Shown here: positions 19,801 to 30,674 of the stretch, piece after piece
How positions within the stretch are numbered: the stretch's first letter is position 1
Layout: each line of letters starts with the position of its first letter
NCBI RefSeq assembly: GCF_014898815.1
Contig: NW_026515526.1
Coordinates: 177,866 to 241,865, forward strand
Reading direction: 5' to 3'
From: Panonychus citri
Lineage: Eukaryota; Arthropoda; Arachnida; Trombidiformes; Tetranychidae
Length of the DNA: 64,000 nucleotides
The notes under the pieces: generated by a model
Database searches by the model: none
Seen by the model: the letters and a program-made list of their open reading frames with translations, nothing else
What the model was told of the DNA's origin: nothing
Position numbers and translations under genes: made by a program

Positions 19801-21345
19801 TCTACTTGTTATAACTTATCTCTTTTCATTGGTTATTACATGGCTTTTTCCTTTAACCATTGGCTTACTGTTCGCTCTTCTCTAGTAAATTCCGGCAAAG
19901 GATGCGGCATGGTTCATGGTTTTCTGTTTCATTCATCTTCTTTGATAACTTTCATTCGTCCTTGTTTGTATTAATATGTTTTCCATAAATTCTATTGAAT
20001 TCAGTTCCTTTTCGTTTTTATACTTGTTTCAAAGTCTCTTCTCTCATTCGTTAATAGATTGTCTTTTCCTTTAACCATTGGCTTACCGTTCAATCTTCTC
20101 TAGTTAATTCACGAAAACGATGCGGCATGGTTTATAATTTTCTGTTTCATGCATTTTCTTTGATAACTTTCATTCGTCCTTGCTTGTAATATGTTTTCCA
20201 GAAATTCTATTGAATTCAGTTCCTTTTCGCTTTTTACTTGTCAACAAGTCTCTTTTCTCATTGGTTAATTAATTGTCTTTCTTTCAACTATTGGCTTACT
20301 GTTCGCTCTTCTCTAGTAAATTCACGAAAACGATGCGGCATGGTTTATAATCTCTGTTTCATTCATTTTTCTTTGATAACTTTATCTGTCCTTGCTTCGT
20401 ATTAATATGTTTTCCATAAATTCTATTGAATTCAGTTCCCTTTTCGTTTTTTATACTTGTTTCAACAAGTCTCTTCTCTCATTCGTTGATAGAATGTCTT
20501 TTCATTTAACCATTGGCTTACTGTTCAATCTTCTCTCTAGTTAATTCACGAAAACGATGCGGCATGGTTTATAATTTTCTGTTTCATGCATTTTTCTTTG
20601 ATAACTTTCATTCGTCCTTGCTTCGTATTAGTATGTTTTCCATAAATTCTATTGAATTCAGTTCCCTTTTCGTTTTTTATACTTGTTTCAACAAGTCTCT
20701 TTTCTCATTGGTTAATTAGTTGTCTTTATTTTTAACTTTTGGCTTATTGTTCGCTCTTCTCTCTAGTAAATTCCGGCAAAGGATGCGGCATGGTTCATTG
20801 TTTTCTGTTTCATTCATTTTTCTTTGATAACTTTCATTCGTCCTTGCTTCGTATTAATATGTTTTCCATAAATTCTATTGAATTCAGTTCCCTTTTCGTT
20901 TTTTATACTTGTTTCAACAAGTCTCTTCTCTCATTCGTTAATAGATTGTCTTTTCATTTAACCATTGGCTCACTGTTCAATCTTCTCTCTAGTTAATTCA
21001 CGAGAATGATGCGGCATGGTTTATAATTTTCTGTTTCATTCATTTTTCTTTGATAACTTTCATTCGTCCTTGCTTCGTATTAGTATGTTTTCAATAAATT
21101 CTATTGAATTAAGTTCCCTTTTCTTTTTTTTACTTGTTTCAACAAGTCTCTTTTCTCATTGGTTAATTAGTTGTCTTTATTTTTAACTATTGGCTTACTG
21201 TTCGCTCTTCTCTCTAGTTAATTCACGAAAATGATGCGTCATGGTTCATTGTTTTCTGTTTCATTCATTTTTCTTCGATAACCTTCATTCGTCCTTGCTT
21301 CGTATTAATATGTGTTCCATAAATTCTATTGAATTCAGTTTCCTT
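13891..21345. repeat. Satellite B, ~225-bp tandem repeat with ~1.1-kb higher order
   Basis: About 33 head-to-tail monomers of roughly 225 bp. Fixed landmarks are ATTGGCTTAC, CTCTCTAGTAAATTC, GATGCGGCATGG, CGTCCTTGCTTCGTATTAAT and CTATTGAATTCAGT. Monomers fall into several types, and a block of about five recurs at close to 1,097 bp (for example 15045/16144, 15321/16418 and 15496/16593), which is a higher-order repeat. Some stretches (15840-15960, 17090-17640, 18020-18330, 19780-20370) carry many tiny deletions relative to sister monomers. Open frames of 60-170 codons occur only because the monomer is close to a multiple of three; I do not call them genes. Confidence 0.9.
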
Positions 21346-23180
21346 CACTTACTTGTGCAGTACAGAATCTCACGGTCTCTAGCATACAATTTCTGCTTTG
21401 TCAATAGTCAATCAAAGGGTTTCTCTTCACGTTCGATTGATATACTTGTGCAGTACAGAATCTCACGGTCTCTAGCATACAATTTCTGCTTTGTCAATAG
21501 TCAATCAAAGGGTTTCTCTTCACGTTCGATTGATATACTTGTGCAGTACAGAATCTCACGGTCTCTAGCATACAATTTCTGCTTTGTCAATAGTCAATCA
21601 AAGGGTTTCTCTTCACGTTCGATTGATATACTTGTGCAGTTAAGAATCTCACGGTCTCTAGCATACGATTTCTGCTTTGTCAATAGTCAATCAAATGGTT
21701 ACTGTTCACGTACGATTGGTATCCTTGTGCATATTTCAATCTCACGGTCTCTAGCATACAATTTCTGCTTTGTCAATAGTCAATCAAAGGGTTTCTCTTC
21801 ACGTTCGATTGATATACTTGTGCAGTACAGAATCTCACGGTCTCTAGCATACAATTTCTGCTTTGTCAATAGTCAATCAAAGGTTTCTTCACGTTCGATT
21901 GATATACTTGTGCAGTACAGAATCTCACGGTCTCTAGCATACAATTTCTGCTTTGTCAATAGTCAATCAAAGGGTTTCTCTTCACGTTCGATTGATATAC
22001 TTGTGCAGTTAAGAATCTCACGGTCTCTAGCATACGATTTCTGCTTTGTCAATAGTCAATCAAAGGGTTTCTCTTCACGTTCGATTGATATACTTGTGCA
22101 GTACAGAATCTCTTGGTCTCTAGCATACGATTTCTTCTTTGTCAATAGTCAATCAAAGGGTTTCTCTTCACGTTCGATTGATATACTTGTGCAGTAAAGA
22201 ATCTCACGGTCTCTAGCATACAATTTTTGCACTGTCAATAGTCAATCAAAGGGTTTCTCTTCACGTTCGATTGATATACTTGTGCAGTAAAGAATCTCAC
22301 GGTCTCTAGCATACGATTTCTGCTTTGTCAATAGTCAATCAAAGGGTTTCTCTTAACGTTCGATTGGCATCCTTGTGCAGTACAGAATCTCACGGTCTCT
22401 AGCATACGATTTCCTTTTTGTCAATAATCAATCAAAAGGTTTCTCTTCACGTTCGATTGATATACTTGTGCATGACTGAATCTCACGGTCTGTAGCATAC
22501 GATTTCTGCTTTGTCAATAGTCAATCAAAGGGTTTCTCTTCACGTTCGATTGATATACTTGTGCATGACTGAATCTCACGGTCTTTAGCATACAATTTTT
22601 GCTTTGTCAATAGTCAATCAAAGGGTTTCTCTTCACGTTCGATTGGCATCCTTATGCAGTACAGAATCTCACGGTCTCTAGCATACAATTTTTGCTTTGT
22701 CAATAGTCAATCAAATGGTTACTGTTCACGTTCGATTGATATACTTGTGCAGTAAAGAATCTCACGGTCTCTAGCATACAATTTCTGCTTTGTCAATAGT
22801 CAATCAAAGGGTTTCTCTTCACGTTCGATTGATATACTTGTGCAGTACAGAATCTCACGGTCTCTAGCATACAATTTCTGCTTTGTCAATAGTCAATCAA
22901 AGGGTTTCTCTTCACGTTCGATTGATATACTTGTGCAGTACAGAATCTCACGGTCTCTAGCATACAATTTCCTTTTTGTCAATAATCAATCAAAAGGTTT
23001 CTCTTCACGTTCGATTGATATACTTGTGCATGACTGAATCTCACGGTCTGTAGCATACGATTTCTGCTTTGTTAGTAGTCAATCAAATGGTTACTGTTCA
23101 CGTACGATTGGTATCCTTGTGCATATTCCAATCTCACGGTCTCTAGCATACAATTTTTGCTTCGTTATTAGTCAATCAAA
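21346..23180. repeat. Satellite C, 93-bp tandem repeat, block 1
   Basis: About 20 copies of a 93-bp monomer beginning ACTTGTGCAGTACAGAATCT and containing CACGGTCTCTAGCATAC and GTCAATAGTCAATCAAA. It is exactly 31 codons long, so one strand reads as a long open frame with a 31-residue repeat (SRSLAYNFCFVNSQSKGFSS core). Nothing suggests a start context or promoter, and monomers with frame-breaking indels are tolerated, so it is most likely non-coding satellite. It begins abruptly inside a satellite B monomer. Confidence 0.9.
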
Positions 23181-23345
23181 ATGTTTTCCATAAATTCTAT
23201 TGAATTCAGTTTCCGTTTCGCTTTTCTACTTGGTTCAACAAGTTTCTTTTTTTATTGGTTAATGAATTTTCTTTTCCCTCATCTATTGGCTTACGGTTCA
23301 CTCTTCTCTCTTGTTAATTCCTGTAAAGGATGCGTCATCAGCTTT
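23181..23345. repeat. Isolated satellite B fragment
   Basis: Part of one satellite B monomer (ATGTTTTCCATAAATTCTATTGAATTCAG to GGATGCGTCATC) resumes directly after satellite C. The junction is at the same monomer region where B was left at 21345, consistent with satellite C having inserted into and expanded within satellite B. Confidence 0.7.
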
Positions 23346-23477
23346 GAAGTAATACATTCAAGATATAGTTAAACAGCATAAAAACTGTAAAGCTCATTAC
23401 TGCTATAGCGCTCATCTTATAAATTATCACGTCAGTCGTTTCTTTTTTTTTCATCTCTCATTTCATTTTTGGTCGTG

Positions 23478-24362
23478 ATGGAGAGCACAACACAAATTTC
23501 CGAGAGTAAAAAACGCGAACTTGAGGATTTCTTTACAAATCTCATCAATCTCATCCCGGAAAGTAATAGAAAAAATGAAATAGAAAAATATAACCGTTTA
23601 TTCGGATCTATTTTTTCAAGTTTTTCAGGGTATAGGGAAGAAGAGGATGAGAGCGAAGATGAGGTCATGGGAGAAAGCCAAAGCGAGGCTGGCGAGAGTG
23701 AAGTTGATAAAAATACTCACTCAACTTCAGGGCATGAGAAAAGGATTGAGGATGAAGAAGAAGAACAGGAGGAAGAGGGTAGTGAGGCAGTGCAGGGGGG
23801 TGCGAGTGGGGGTGCGAGTGGGGGTGCGAGTGGGGGTGAGGAGCAGGTTGAACGAGAAATTCGAGCAAGAGAAAGAGAACGGGCGGCTGAAAAGAAAAGA
23901 CGGGAAGATGCTATTTGGGAGCAATTTCGAGCTTCCGTAATCGATGAAATTACTTCTACATCAGAGATCGAAATAGAAGATATTTTAGTCTCTGATGTAG
24001 ACGAAGGAATCGCTTTAATATCAGCTCTCGAAATAAAAATAAAACAATGTTGGCGAAATATGCTAAAATATTATATATGCATAGGGAAAAACTTGACATT
24101 AATGAAAAAACTAGCAGGCAATGTCGATGACATGGTGAAATCTCTTGGAGATAATGGGCTCAAACAATACTGTCGAACCCATGCAAGTTTTCTAATGGGC
24201 TTGTACAACATGTATTGTAAATATCCCCGCATCATTCGATCAACCCTTTGCTTAAGATTTGTGAAAACGAATAAAAAAATAATAAATGAGCGATTAACCG
24301 CTATTCAAGCAGATCGAAGTCCAGAAGGCAGGAGAGAGCTTGCCTTCTGGTTAGAAGAGTGA
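23478..24362 (+). CDS. Single-exon acidic/coiled protein (294 aa) within satellite
   Basis: A TTG-initiated frame starts at 23469, but the first ATG is at 23478. Residues 1-55 are soluble and helical. Residues 55-105 are Glu/Asp/Ser-rich, followed by a (GGAS)n repeat. A charged coiled segment (REIRARERERAAEKKRRED) precedes a compact C-terminal domain (about 160-294) with a conserved-looking LTLMKKLAG, HASFLMGLYNMYCKYPRI pattern. The base composition of the coding part is clearly different from the surrounding satellite. I do not recognise the family; similar architectures occur in uncharacterised proteins linked to eukaryotic transposons. TATAAA (23418-23423) and an Inr-like TCAGT (23432) lie upstream. 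No intron is evident and the frame is intact. Confidence 0.6.
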   Translation: MESTTQISESKKRELEDFFTNLINLIPESNRKNEIEKYNRLFGSIFSSFSGYREEEDESEDEVMGESQSEAGESEVDKNTHSTSGHEKRIEDEEEEQEEEGSEAVQGGASGGASGGASGGEEQVEREIRARERERAAEKKRREDAIWEQFRASVIDEITSTSEIEIEDILVSDVDEGIALISALEIKIKQCWRNMLKYYICIGKNLTLMKKLAGNVDDMVKSLGDNGLKQYCRTHASFLMGLYNMYCKYPRIIRSTLCLRFVKTNKKIINERLTAIQADRSPEGRRELAFWLEE

Positions 24363-24700
24363 GTTGTAAATGTATATATTCATGTACTATAATCACCCCC
24401 ATATAATCATATATAATATAGATGCATATAATCCTATATAATTATGCTTATTCTCATTGTAAATATGTTCATCTTCGCAAAAAAATCAAAAAAATAACAA
24501 AATTTTAAAAAATACAAAAAAATTGAATCATACTCATTGTAAGTATCATTTTCATCATCACAAAAATGCAAAAAAAACTAAAAAATTTTAAAAAATACAA
24601 AAAAATTGAATCAATCCCATTGTAAATAACCATATGCTCCAATACAGAATTTACCTTCACGCGGTTTGGGGTGTTTAAACCAAAAAATTCTACAATAAGT
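24363..24700. repeat. AT-rich spacer with a direct duplication
   Basis: After the gene, two copies of a roughly 90-bp A-rich unit occur (about 24447-24535 and 24536-24625), each with CTCATTGTAA, AAAATTTTAAAAAATACAAA and TTGAATCA. The rest is TATAAT-rich low-complexity sequence and a degenerate edge of satellite C. There is no gene. Confidence 0.6.
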
Positions 24701-26260
24701 TTTTCTTCACGTACGATTAGCATCCTTGTGCAGTACAGAATTTCACGGTCTCTAGCATACAATTTCTGCTTTGTCAATAGTCAATCAAAGGGTTTCTCGC
24801 CACGTACGCTTGATATACTTGTGCAGTACAGAATTTCACGGTCTCTAGCATACAATTTTTGCTTTGTCAATAGTCAATCAAAGGGTTTCTCTTCACGTTC
24901 GATTGGCATCCTTGTGCAGTACAGAATCTCACGGTCTCTAGCATACAATTTTTGCTTTGTCAATAGTCAATCAAAGGGTTTCTCTTCACGTTCGATTGAT
25001 ATACTTGTGCAGTAAAGAAACTCACGGTCTCTAGCATACAATTTCCTTTTTGTCAATAGTCAATCAAAGGGTTTCTCTTCACGTTCGATTGGTATCCTTA
25101 TGCAGTACAGAATCTCACGGTCTCTAGCATACAATTTCTGCTTTGTCAATAGTCAATCAAAGGTTTTCTCTTCACGTTCGATTGGCATCCTTGTGCAGTA
25201 CAGAATCTCACGGTCTCTAGCATACAATTTCTGCTTTGTCAATAGTCAATCAAAGGGTTTCTCTTCACGTTCGATTGGTATCCTTATGCAGTACAGAATC
25301 TCACGGTCTCTAGCATACAATTTCCTTTTTGTCAATAGTCAATCAAAGGGTTTCTCTTCACGTTCGATTGGCATCCTTGTGCAGTACAGAATCTCACGGT
25401 CTCTAGCATACAATTTCTGCTTTGTCAATAGTCAATCAAAGGGTTTCTCTTCACGTTCGATTGGCATCCTTGTGCAGTACAGAATCTCACGGTCTCTAGC
25501 ATACAATTTCTGCTTTGTCAATAGTCAATCAAAGGGTTTCTCTTCACGTTCGATTGGTATCCTTATGCAGTAGAATCTCACGGTCTCTAGCATACAATTT
25601 TTGTCAATAGTCAATCGGTTTCTCTTCACGTTCGATTGGCATCCTTGTGCAGTACAGAATCTCACGGTCTCTAGCATACAATTTTTGCTTTGTCAATAGT
25701 CAATCAAAGGGTTTCTCTTCACGTTCGATTGGCATCCTTGTGCAGTACAGAATCTCACGGTCTCTAGCATACAATTTCCTTTTTGTCAATAGTCAATCAA
25801 AGGGTTTCTCTTCACGTTCGATTGGCATCCTTGTGCAGTACAGAATCTCACGGTCTCTAGCATACAATTTCTGCTTTGTCAATAGTCAATCAAAGGGTTT
25901 CTCTTCACGTTCGATTGATATACTTGTGAAGTACAGGATCTCACGGTCTCTAGCATACGATTTCTGCTTTGTCAATAGTCAATCAAAGGGTTTCGTTTCA
26001 CGTTCGATTGGTATACTTGTGCATCTCCTAATCTAACGGTCTATAGCATACAATTTTTGCTTTGTTAGTAGTCAATCAAATGGTTTCTGTTAACGTACGA
26101 TTGGTATCCCTGTGTATTACCTAATCTCACGGTCTCTAGCATACAATTTTTGCTTTGTTAGTAGTCAACCAAAAGGTTTTCTGTTCACGTACGAACGGTA
26201 TCCTTGTGCATTCTCCAATCTTACGGTCTCTAGCACACGATTTTTGAGTTGTTAGTAGTA
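24701..26260. repeat. Satellite C, 93-bp tandem repeat, block 2
   Basis: About 16 further copies of the 93-bp monomer, in the same orientation as block 1 and flanking the 23478-24362 gene on the other side. The internal monomers are nearly identical and mostly carry the GATTGGCATCCTTGTGCAG junction variant. The last three or four (from about 26000) are increasingly diverged, as expected at an array edge. Confidence 0.9.
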
Positions 26261-26544
26261 AAAAATAGGCTTGCAATTCATCCATTCTCACAATATCCAA
26301 CGTCACGGTCGGTAGCTCACACAAATCATTCACGGACAACTCGAAGAAGTTGCTTGCATATTTACATTTTTCACAATACTATGATCCACAACAGCCCGTA
26401 ATCGCAATCTTTCAGGCCAGTTTTCTCGGAAACTACCGGGTTGTGGCAGGCCAGAATAAAAATGGCCCGCATAATTTCTCACGCCGTTTCCAAAAAACTG
26501 GTTTTCCGGTCATTATCGATTTGACACTTCATGAAGTTCCCTTG
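26261..26544. other. Unique junction between satellite and telomeric array
   Basis: After degenerate satellite C there are about 200 bp with no repeat or gene that I can identify. They contain a CCGGG/CCAGG-rich stretch. At 26545 the sequence passes without a poly(A) tract or target-site signature straight into the body of retrotransposon TelR-A, which at its 3' end is missing about 0.9 kb relative to the second copy. Confidence 0.55.
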
Positions 26545-26775
26545 TGAGGTTATAAGAACAGCAAAAGTCGTATAACCGATGATTGACTTGCTGTATAATA
26601 TAATTGTTGGGTAGCGGAGTATATTGAATATATTGAGAGGTTGAAATTGATAATTGGGATAAGGGTGAGGTAAATTTATCGCTTGAATAAATAGGCCCTG
26701 GAATACAAGAGGTAAACAAAAGATTGAAGAGGAATAAAGATTGAGTTCTGAACTCCTTTCACACAATTCAGTTAA

Positions 26776-27500
26776 TCAAATAGTCTTGTTGTGAGTCTTT
26801 TGGTTTTGCGACACGAGGACTCTTCGAATTGTCTTATTCGGCTTAACAGGGGGTGTAACTGGTTGCTGATTAGATAATTTGGATGAGATATCCGATTTTG
26901 GTGGCTTGTAAATTTTCAGGAATCCATCAATGGCTGGTGTCTCAACGTTCGGTCTGAAGAGACTCTCCGTTGATTTGATTACATGGCATAAGGAAGCCAA
27001 GTAATATGGATCCACCGACATTACTTTGGTTTTACTAGCATTGACCATAATTGTATTGACCAAATCATTACAGATGATACAAAGGTTTCTAATTGAGTAT
27101 TTCAATATCTCCCATTGATCACGTTGTTTAACCACCGGATTAATTTCCATCATCTTGTGAAGTAGATCCACAGGGGGAACCTTCATAATTGATTTGGTAG
27201 CTTTACCACGGGCTTCTGATTTGGATTTCTCAGCAATTGCTCGATTGAGTTCCATGAATTCATCGTCAACACTAGCGATGATTGTCTTAGCCATGTTTTC
27301 AGCAATGTTCATCTTTTCAATAGCAATTTAAAGTTGGGATCACGGACAATTACTGGTTTACCATAAGCTGAGCTTGGTTCACCTTTACTTTTCACAGTTT
27401 TAATTTTCATGAGGGCTTCAACTGCCTTCATGTGATTATTTCACTTTGAGGACATTTAAAATTCCTTTGATGAGGAAGACTATTGTATTCACAATTTTTT
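26776..27500 (-). pseudogene. TelR-A ORF5, copy 1 (frameshifted)
   Basis: This corresponds to the intact 248-residue ORF5 of copy 2 (38058-38804). Compared with that copy it has lost its start ATG region and several short stretches (for example around 27300-27330 and 27440-27500), and a single-base loss near 26816 changes the C-terminal 18 residues. The readable part (27312-26776) is identical to copy 2 apart from these indels. Confidence 0.7.
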
Positions 27501-27825
27501 TCAATTGATTTAAAACTTTCAATCACTAAGAAGGTAACTAATTAAATTGAATTGGGAAATGATTTAAAAGATGGTGACTCTAAAAGGCGTGTTAGGAAAT
27601 GAAGGTACATGGAGGGTTTTCATTTCAAAACATGTGTTTTATGAGCGCATGCGTAGTGATGATCAGATTAAAAGTTCGATTTGAACTTAAGATTTGGTCA
27701 GTCGGTTAGGCGACTGAGGTGGTTACTGGATGATATGACGGTAAATAGACTGGCAAGTCTTACTAATAAATTACAATTTGTAATTTATCAAAATATTTTA
27801 ATTGCTGGGCGATGTTCTGCCCTCT

Positions 27826-27877
27826 GAGTGCCAGTCAATCTTAAACGCGAAGCATATTCTTAATTAAGTATACTGAT
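27826..27877. promoter_or_regulatory. Intergenic cis-module between ORF4 and ORF5 of TelR-A
   Basis: GAGTGCCAGTCAAT (27826-27839) is followed by a core running from CGCGAAGCAT to CTGAT (27846-27877). The same core occurs in front of ORF4 at 30871-30902, there followed by the 14-mer in inverted form (30912-30925). The 27313-28031 interval holds no other recognisable feature except AT-rich palindromes. This may be an internal promoter or another signal for expression of downstream ORFs. Confidence 0.4.
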
Positions 27878-28031
27878 AAGGGGAAGCGCTTTGGTTTCAA
27901 TCAACTGTTTTAACATTTTAGCAAAAAGGGGCGATACAGATTTGGGATTTGATGAGTTAAGGATTGATTAACAAAATTTTGTGAATTACAGGGAAGGTAA
28001 GGTTGATTGGCATATTTGAAGGTTAAGAGAT

Positions 28032-30474
28032 TCAATTTTTCTTTGACTTCTCAATGTATTTGGTGGTAACGGATGATGATGATTGTTTAACGGGTGTTGA
28101 TGATCTCTTTGGCAGTGGTTCCTTGGTTGGTGACTTGAGCTTAATCACCGATTTACTTTTTACCTTAGGAGAGCTGTTTGAGATCGATGGTTCAGGTAGG
28201 TCAATAGAAGATTTCTTGACTTTTTTAGAAGTAGATGATTTTGGTGCGGGTTCAGGAGTGTTTACGTTTCTTAACAGGATTGATTTTTATTGGGGACCAT
28301 AGAAGCTCATTGATTTGATACTTATCGTCCATGGACCCGATTTTCTTCTGAATTGCCTTAATGTTTTTATGAACAAGTTCAGGATCAGCTGATTTACCAA
28401 GTCTATCTCTTAAGATACGAACAAGTTTGGTAATCTTTAACCATCTTACGTTCTTGCGAAGTTCGTATTCATCTGTTGGTAGCTCAACGGAGCTGTACCT
28501 TGGGTCTACTCTACCTTCCTCAGCACTGTGGTACTTGAGGTAATGATCGGTAAAGTTTCGACCAGAGGTACCAAGTTCAACATATTGACAGTATTCGATA
28601 GCGCACATCCGAGCAACGGTTAAGCGAGTTTTTGCTTTGATCTTAGCAGATTTGCTCTTCGATGGCTCAGGGGAGGAATCTCGATGGATGGTTTTCACTT
28701 TCTTATTTGAATCTTTCCCTTTTCGTCTAATGGTTTCCACCATCTTGACCTCTCTTTCCAATTCAGACTCTTCAGAAGACGATGAAAGGGTTCTTTCAGA
28801 CACTGGCACCTTAGATTCATCGTCTGAATTATCAGAGTCCGATTCTTGGTCAGCATCCTCCATCTCCGATTCTTCGTCTTTCTCAGAGTTGACCACGTCT
28901 ATTTCACCATCATCATCCTTCGAACGAGTTGATTCAACATCTGATTCTTCACGATCAGCATCTGGTCCAATTAGGGTTTCCTCTTCGCTATCCTCTGGTG
29001 AAGTATCAATGGTCTTAACTGGTTCTTTGGTTTTCCTTTGACTTTCAGGGGCTTTTCGATGCTTGGATTTGCTGGGCTTATATTCGGTGTCAGTAGATGG
29101 ATCACTTGAGTCAAGATCAGTTGGAATATCCATAATATGTGGTTTACTGATAGCATGTTTGTTAATAAGAGGGGGTTTGGGGATTTTGGGTCTAACTTTG
29201 GCTACGAATTTATAAGCGGCATTACCTGTACCTTCACGCTTTTTCTTGATACTGAGAAGCTTTTCTCGTTCAAGTACCTGGTCAATCAGGCGACGCTTAG
29301 GTTTCTCAGGCGACTGAGAGGGAACTTGATTAGGCGACTGACTTTGGTTAGTCATTGGCTTAGGCGACTGAGGGGGCAAGGATTCAGGTTTATTTTTATT
29401 TTCAGTTTGGGTTAATTGTTGCTCTGGCTTGGTGGGATTCACAGTTGATTCAGTTGTTGTTGATGAGCTACTTGTATGGCTTGACTGCGATGATTCACTT
29501 GGTTTACCTTCCGAGAGAATAGCTGATGAAGCTTCATGAGCTCGGGTAAGAAGAACCGATTTTGGTTCTGAAAGGAAATTAACCAAGTTTCCCTTGAAAC
29601 TATTCTCCACTGTAGAAGCTAGAATGAGAGCTTTATCAAGAATTCTTGATTCATCAGTTGACATAGGAGTTTCCTTTCTGGTGTTCTGGTAGTAAATGGT
29701 CTTCACGACCGCGGCCAGATCTAGGGAAACACTTCTCACTCTTTCAAAGGTATAATGTAGACTGGAAGGAATATTGGCAGCAATTAGATCCAAAGGTCCA
29801 TATTTATCCGTTTCTTTCGGGTCGACATCCAGAAGATCAAAGATGTTACTTTGAGTTGCTGTATCGACGCCTTCTTTCAGGAACTGGTTTCAAAATGGTC
29901 TTGATTTGTTCCTTAACCGACTCTGTCAGGATACTGGCGATTCTATTAATGTTCTCTGTGCCCATTGTTTCAATGTATTGAGGAATAACCAGCTGAGGGA
30001 CGTCAGAGTCTTCCAGATTAACTTGAGCATCAGAATTAGAGGGAACACCAGAGAAATTGGCAGTTATAATCTTGGCTGGAATAGGAAATCTAAGACTTGG
30101 AGACAATTGGCTTGCTGAGTCTGTTGGCGTTGAACGTTCAGGTAAAATCTCTGCTGTAGCACATTGAATCGGCTCAATGGTGGCAGCTGAGGTAGAGGGT
30201 CTATTGTCACTATCACTAGTTTCCTGGCTTGTTTTTACTGGAGATGTCAAAGTAGCACTTGATGAGGTAGATGGAGTGGCTTGATTCGGTGATTCCGAGA
30301 GGAATTCAACTACACCTGTTCTTGACTCAAGCCAATGTCAGGTATTTGTTCAATAGCAGAGCTGACTGAAGATAAGGTGTCACCTTTCACTGAATTAACT
30401 TCATCTACCTTATTAAAAGTAGCACTTGGTGAAAATTCGGTGGTTTGAGAGTTAAAAACAGGTATATCTTCCAT
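28032..30474 (-). pseudogene. TelR-A ORF4, copy 1 (accessory protein, frameshifted)
   Basis: An ORF of about 810 codons starting at the ATG complement of 30472-30474 and ending with TGA at 28032-28034. Copy 1 is interrupted by short deletions near 30317, 29872 and 28260; copy 2 is open at these points, which shows the ancestral frame was continuous. The predicted protein has a Ser/Thr/Pro-rich N-terminus, a conserved helical centre (SSLHYTFERVRSVSLDLA), repeated QSPK/QSPN/QSPE motifs, an acidic Asp/Glu/Ser tract, a C-x4-C-x14-H-x4-H finger followed by SVELPTDEYE, and a Lys/Ser-rich basic tail. That layout suggests a nuclear chromatin- or telomere-binding protein. The finger plus VEL motif is shared with ORF3 of TelR-B. 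No known family recognised. Confidence 0.66.
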
Positions 30475-30674
30475 AGTAGTTGAGAGATTTTTAAATGTTG
30501 ATTGGTTTGTAGGGTGGATAAGATAAACTGAATTACTTTGAACTTGAGGTAGTTTAAGGATAACAATGAAGGTTAGATGGAGAGGAAGGAATGATGAAAC
30601 AATGAGGATGATTACACAAGTTAAAGCTATTAAAGGTTTCATATAAAAGATTAATGAGTGATCAGGGCAAAAGA

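Noticed and set aside
15045..20996. Many 60-170-codon + strand ORFs with a similar Phe/Ser/Leu-rich peptide
   Set aside because: They repeat with the ~225-bp satellite period and break wherever a monomer has an indel; no promoter or conserved start context.
23647..23940. Overlapping Arg/Lys-rich ORF and two minus-strand Pro/His-rich ORFs
   Set aside because: Alternative-frame readings of the low-complexity Glu and GGAS region of the 294-codon gene.
21241..26036. CRISPR-like direct repeats
   Set aside because: The whole 93-bp unit is repeated without unique spacers; it is a eukaryotic satellite.
28054..29415. + strand ORFs of 82-134 codons opposite TelR-A ORF4
   Set aside because: Antisense shadows of the acidic/Ser-rich minus-strand ORF; the same shadows recur in copy 2.
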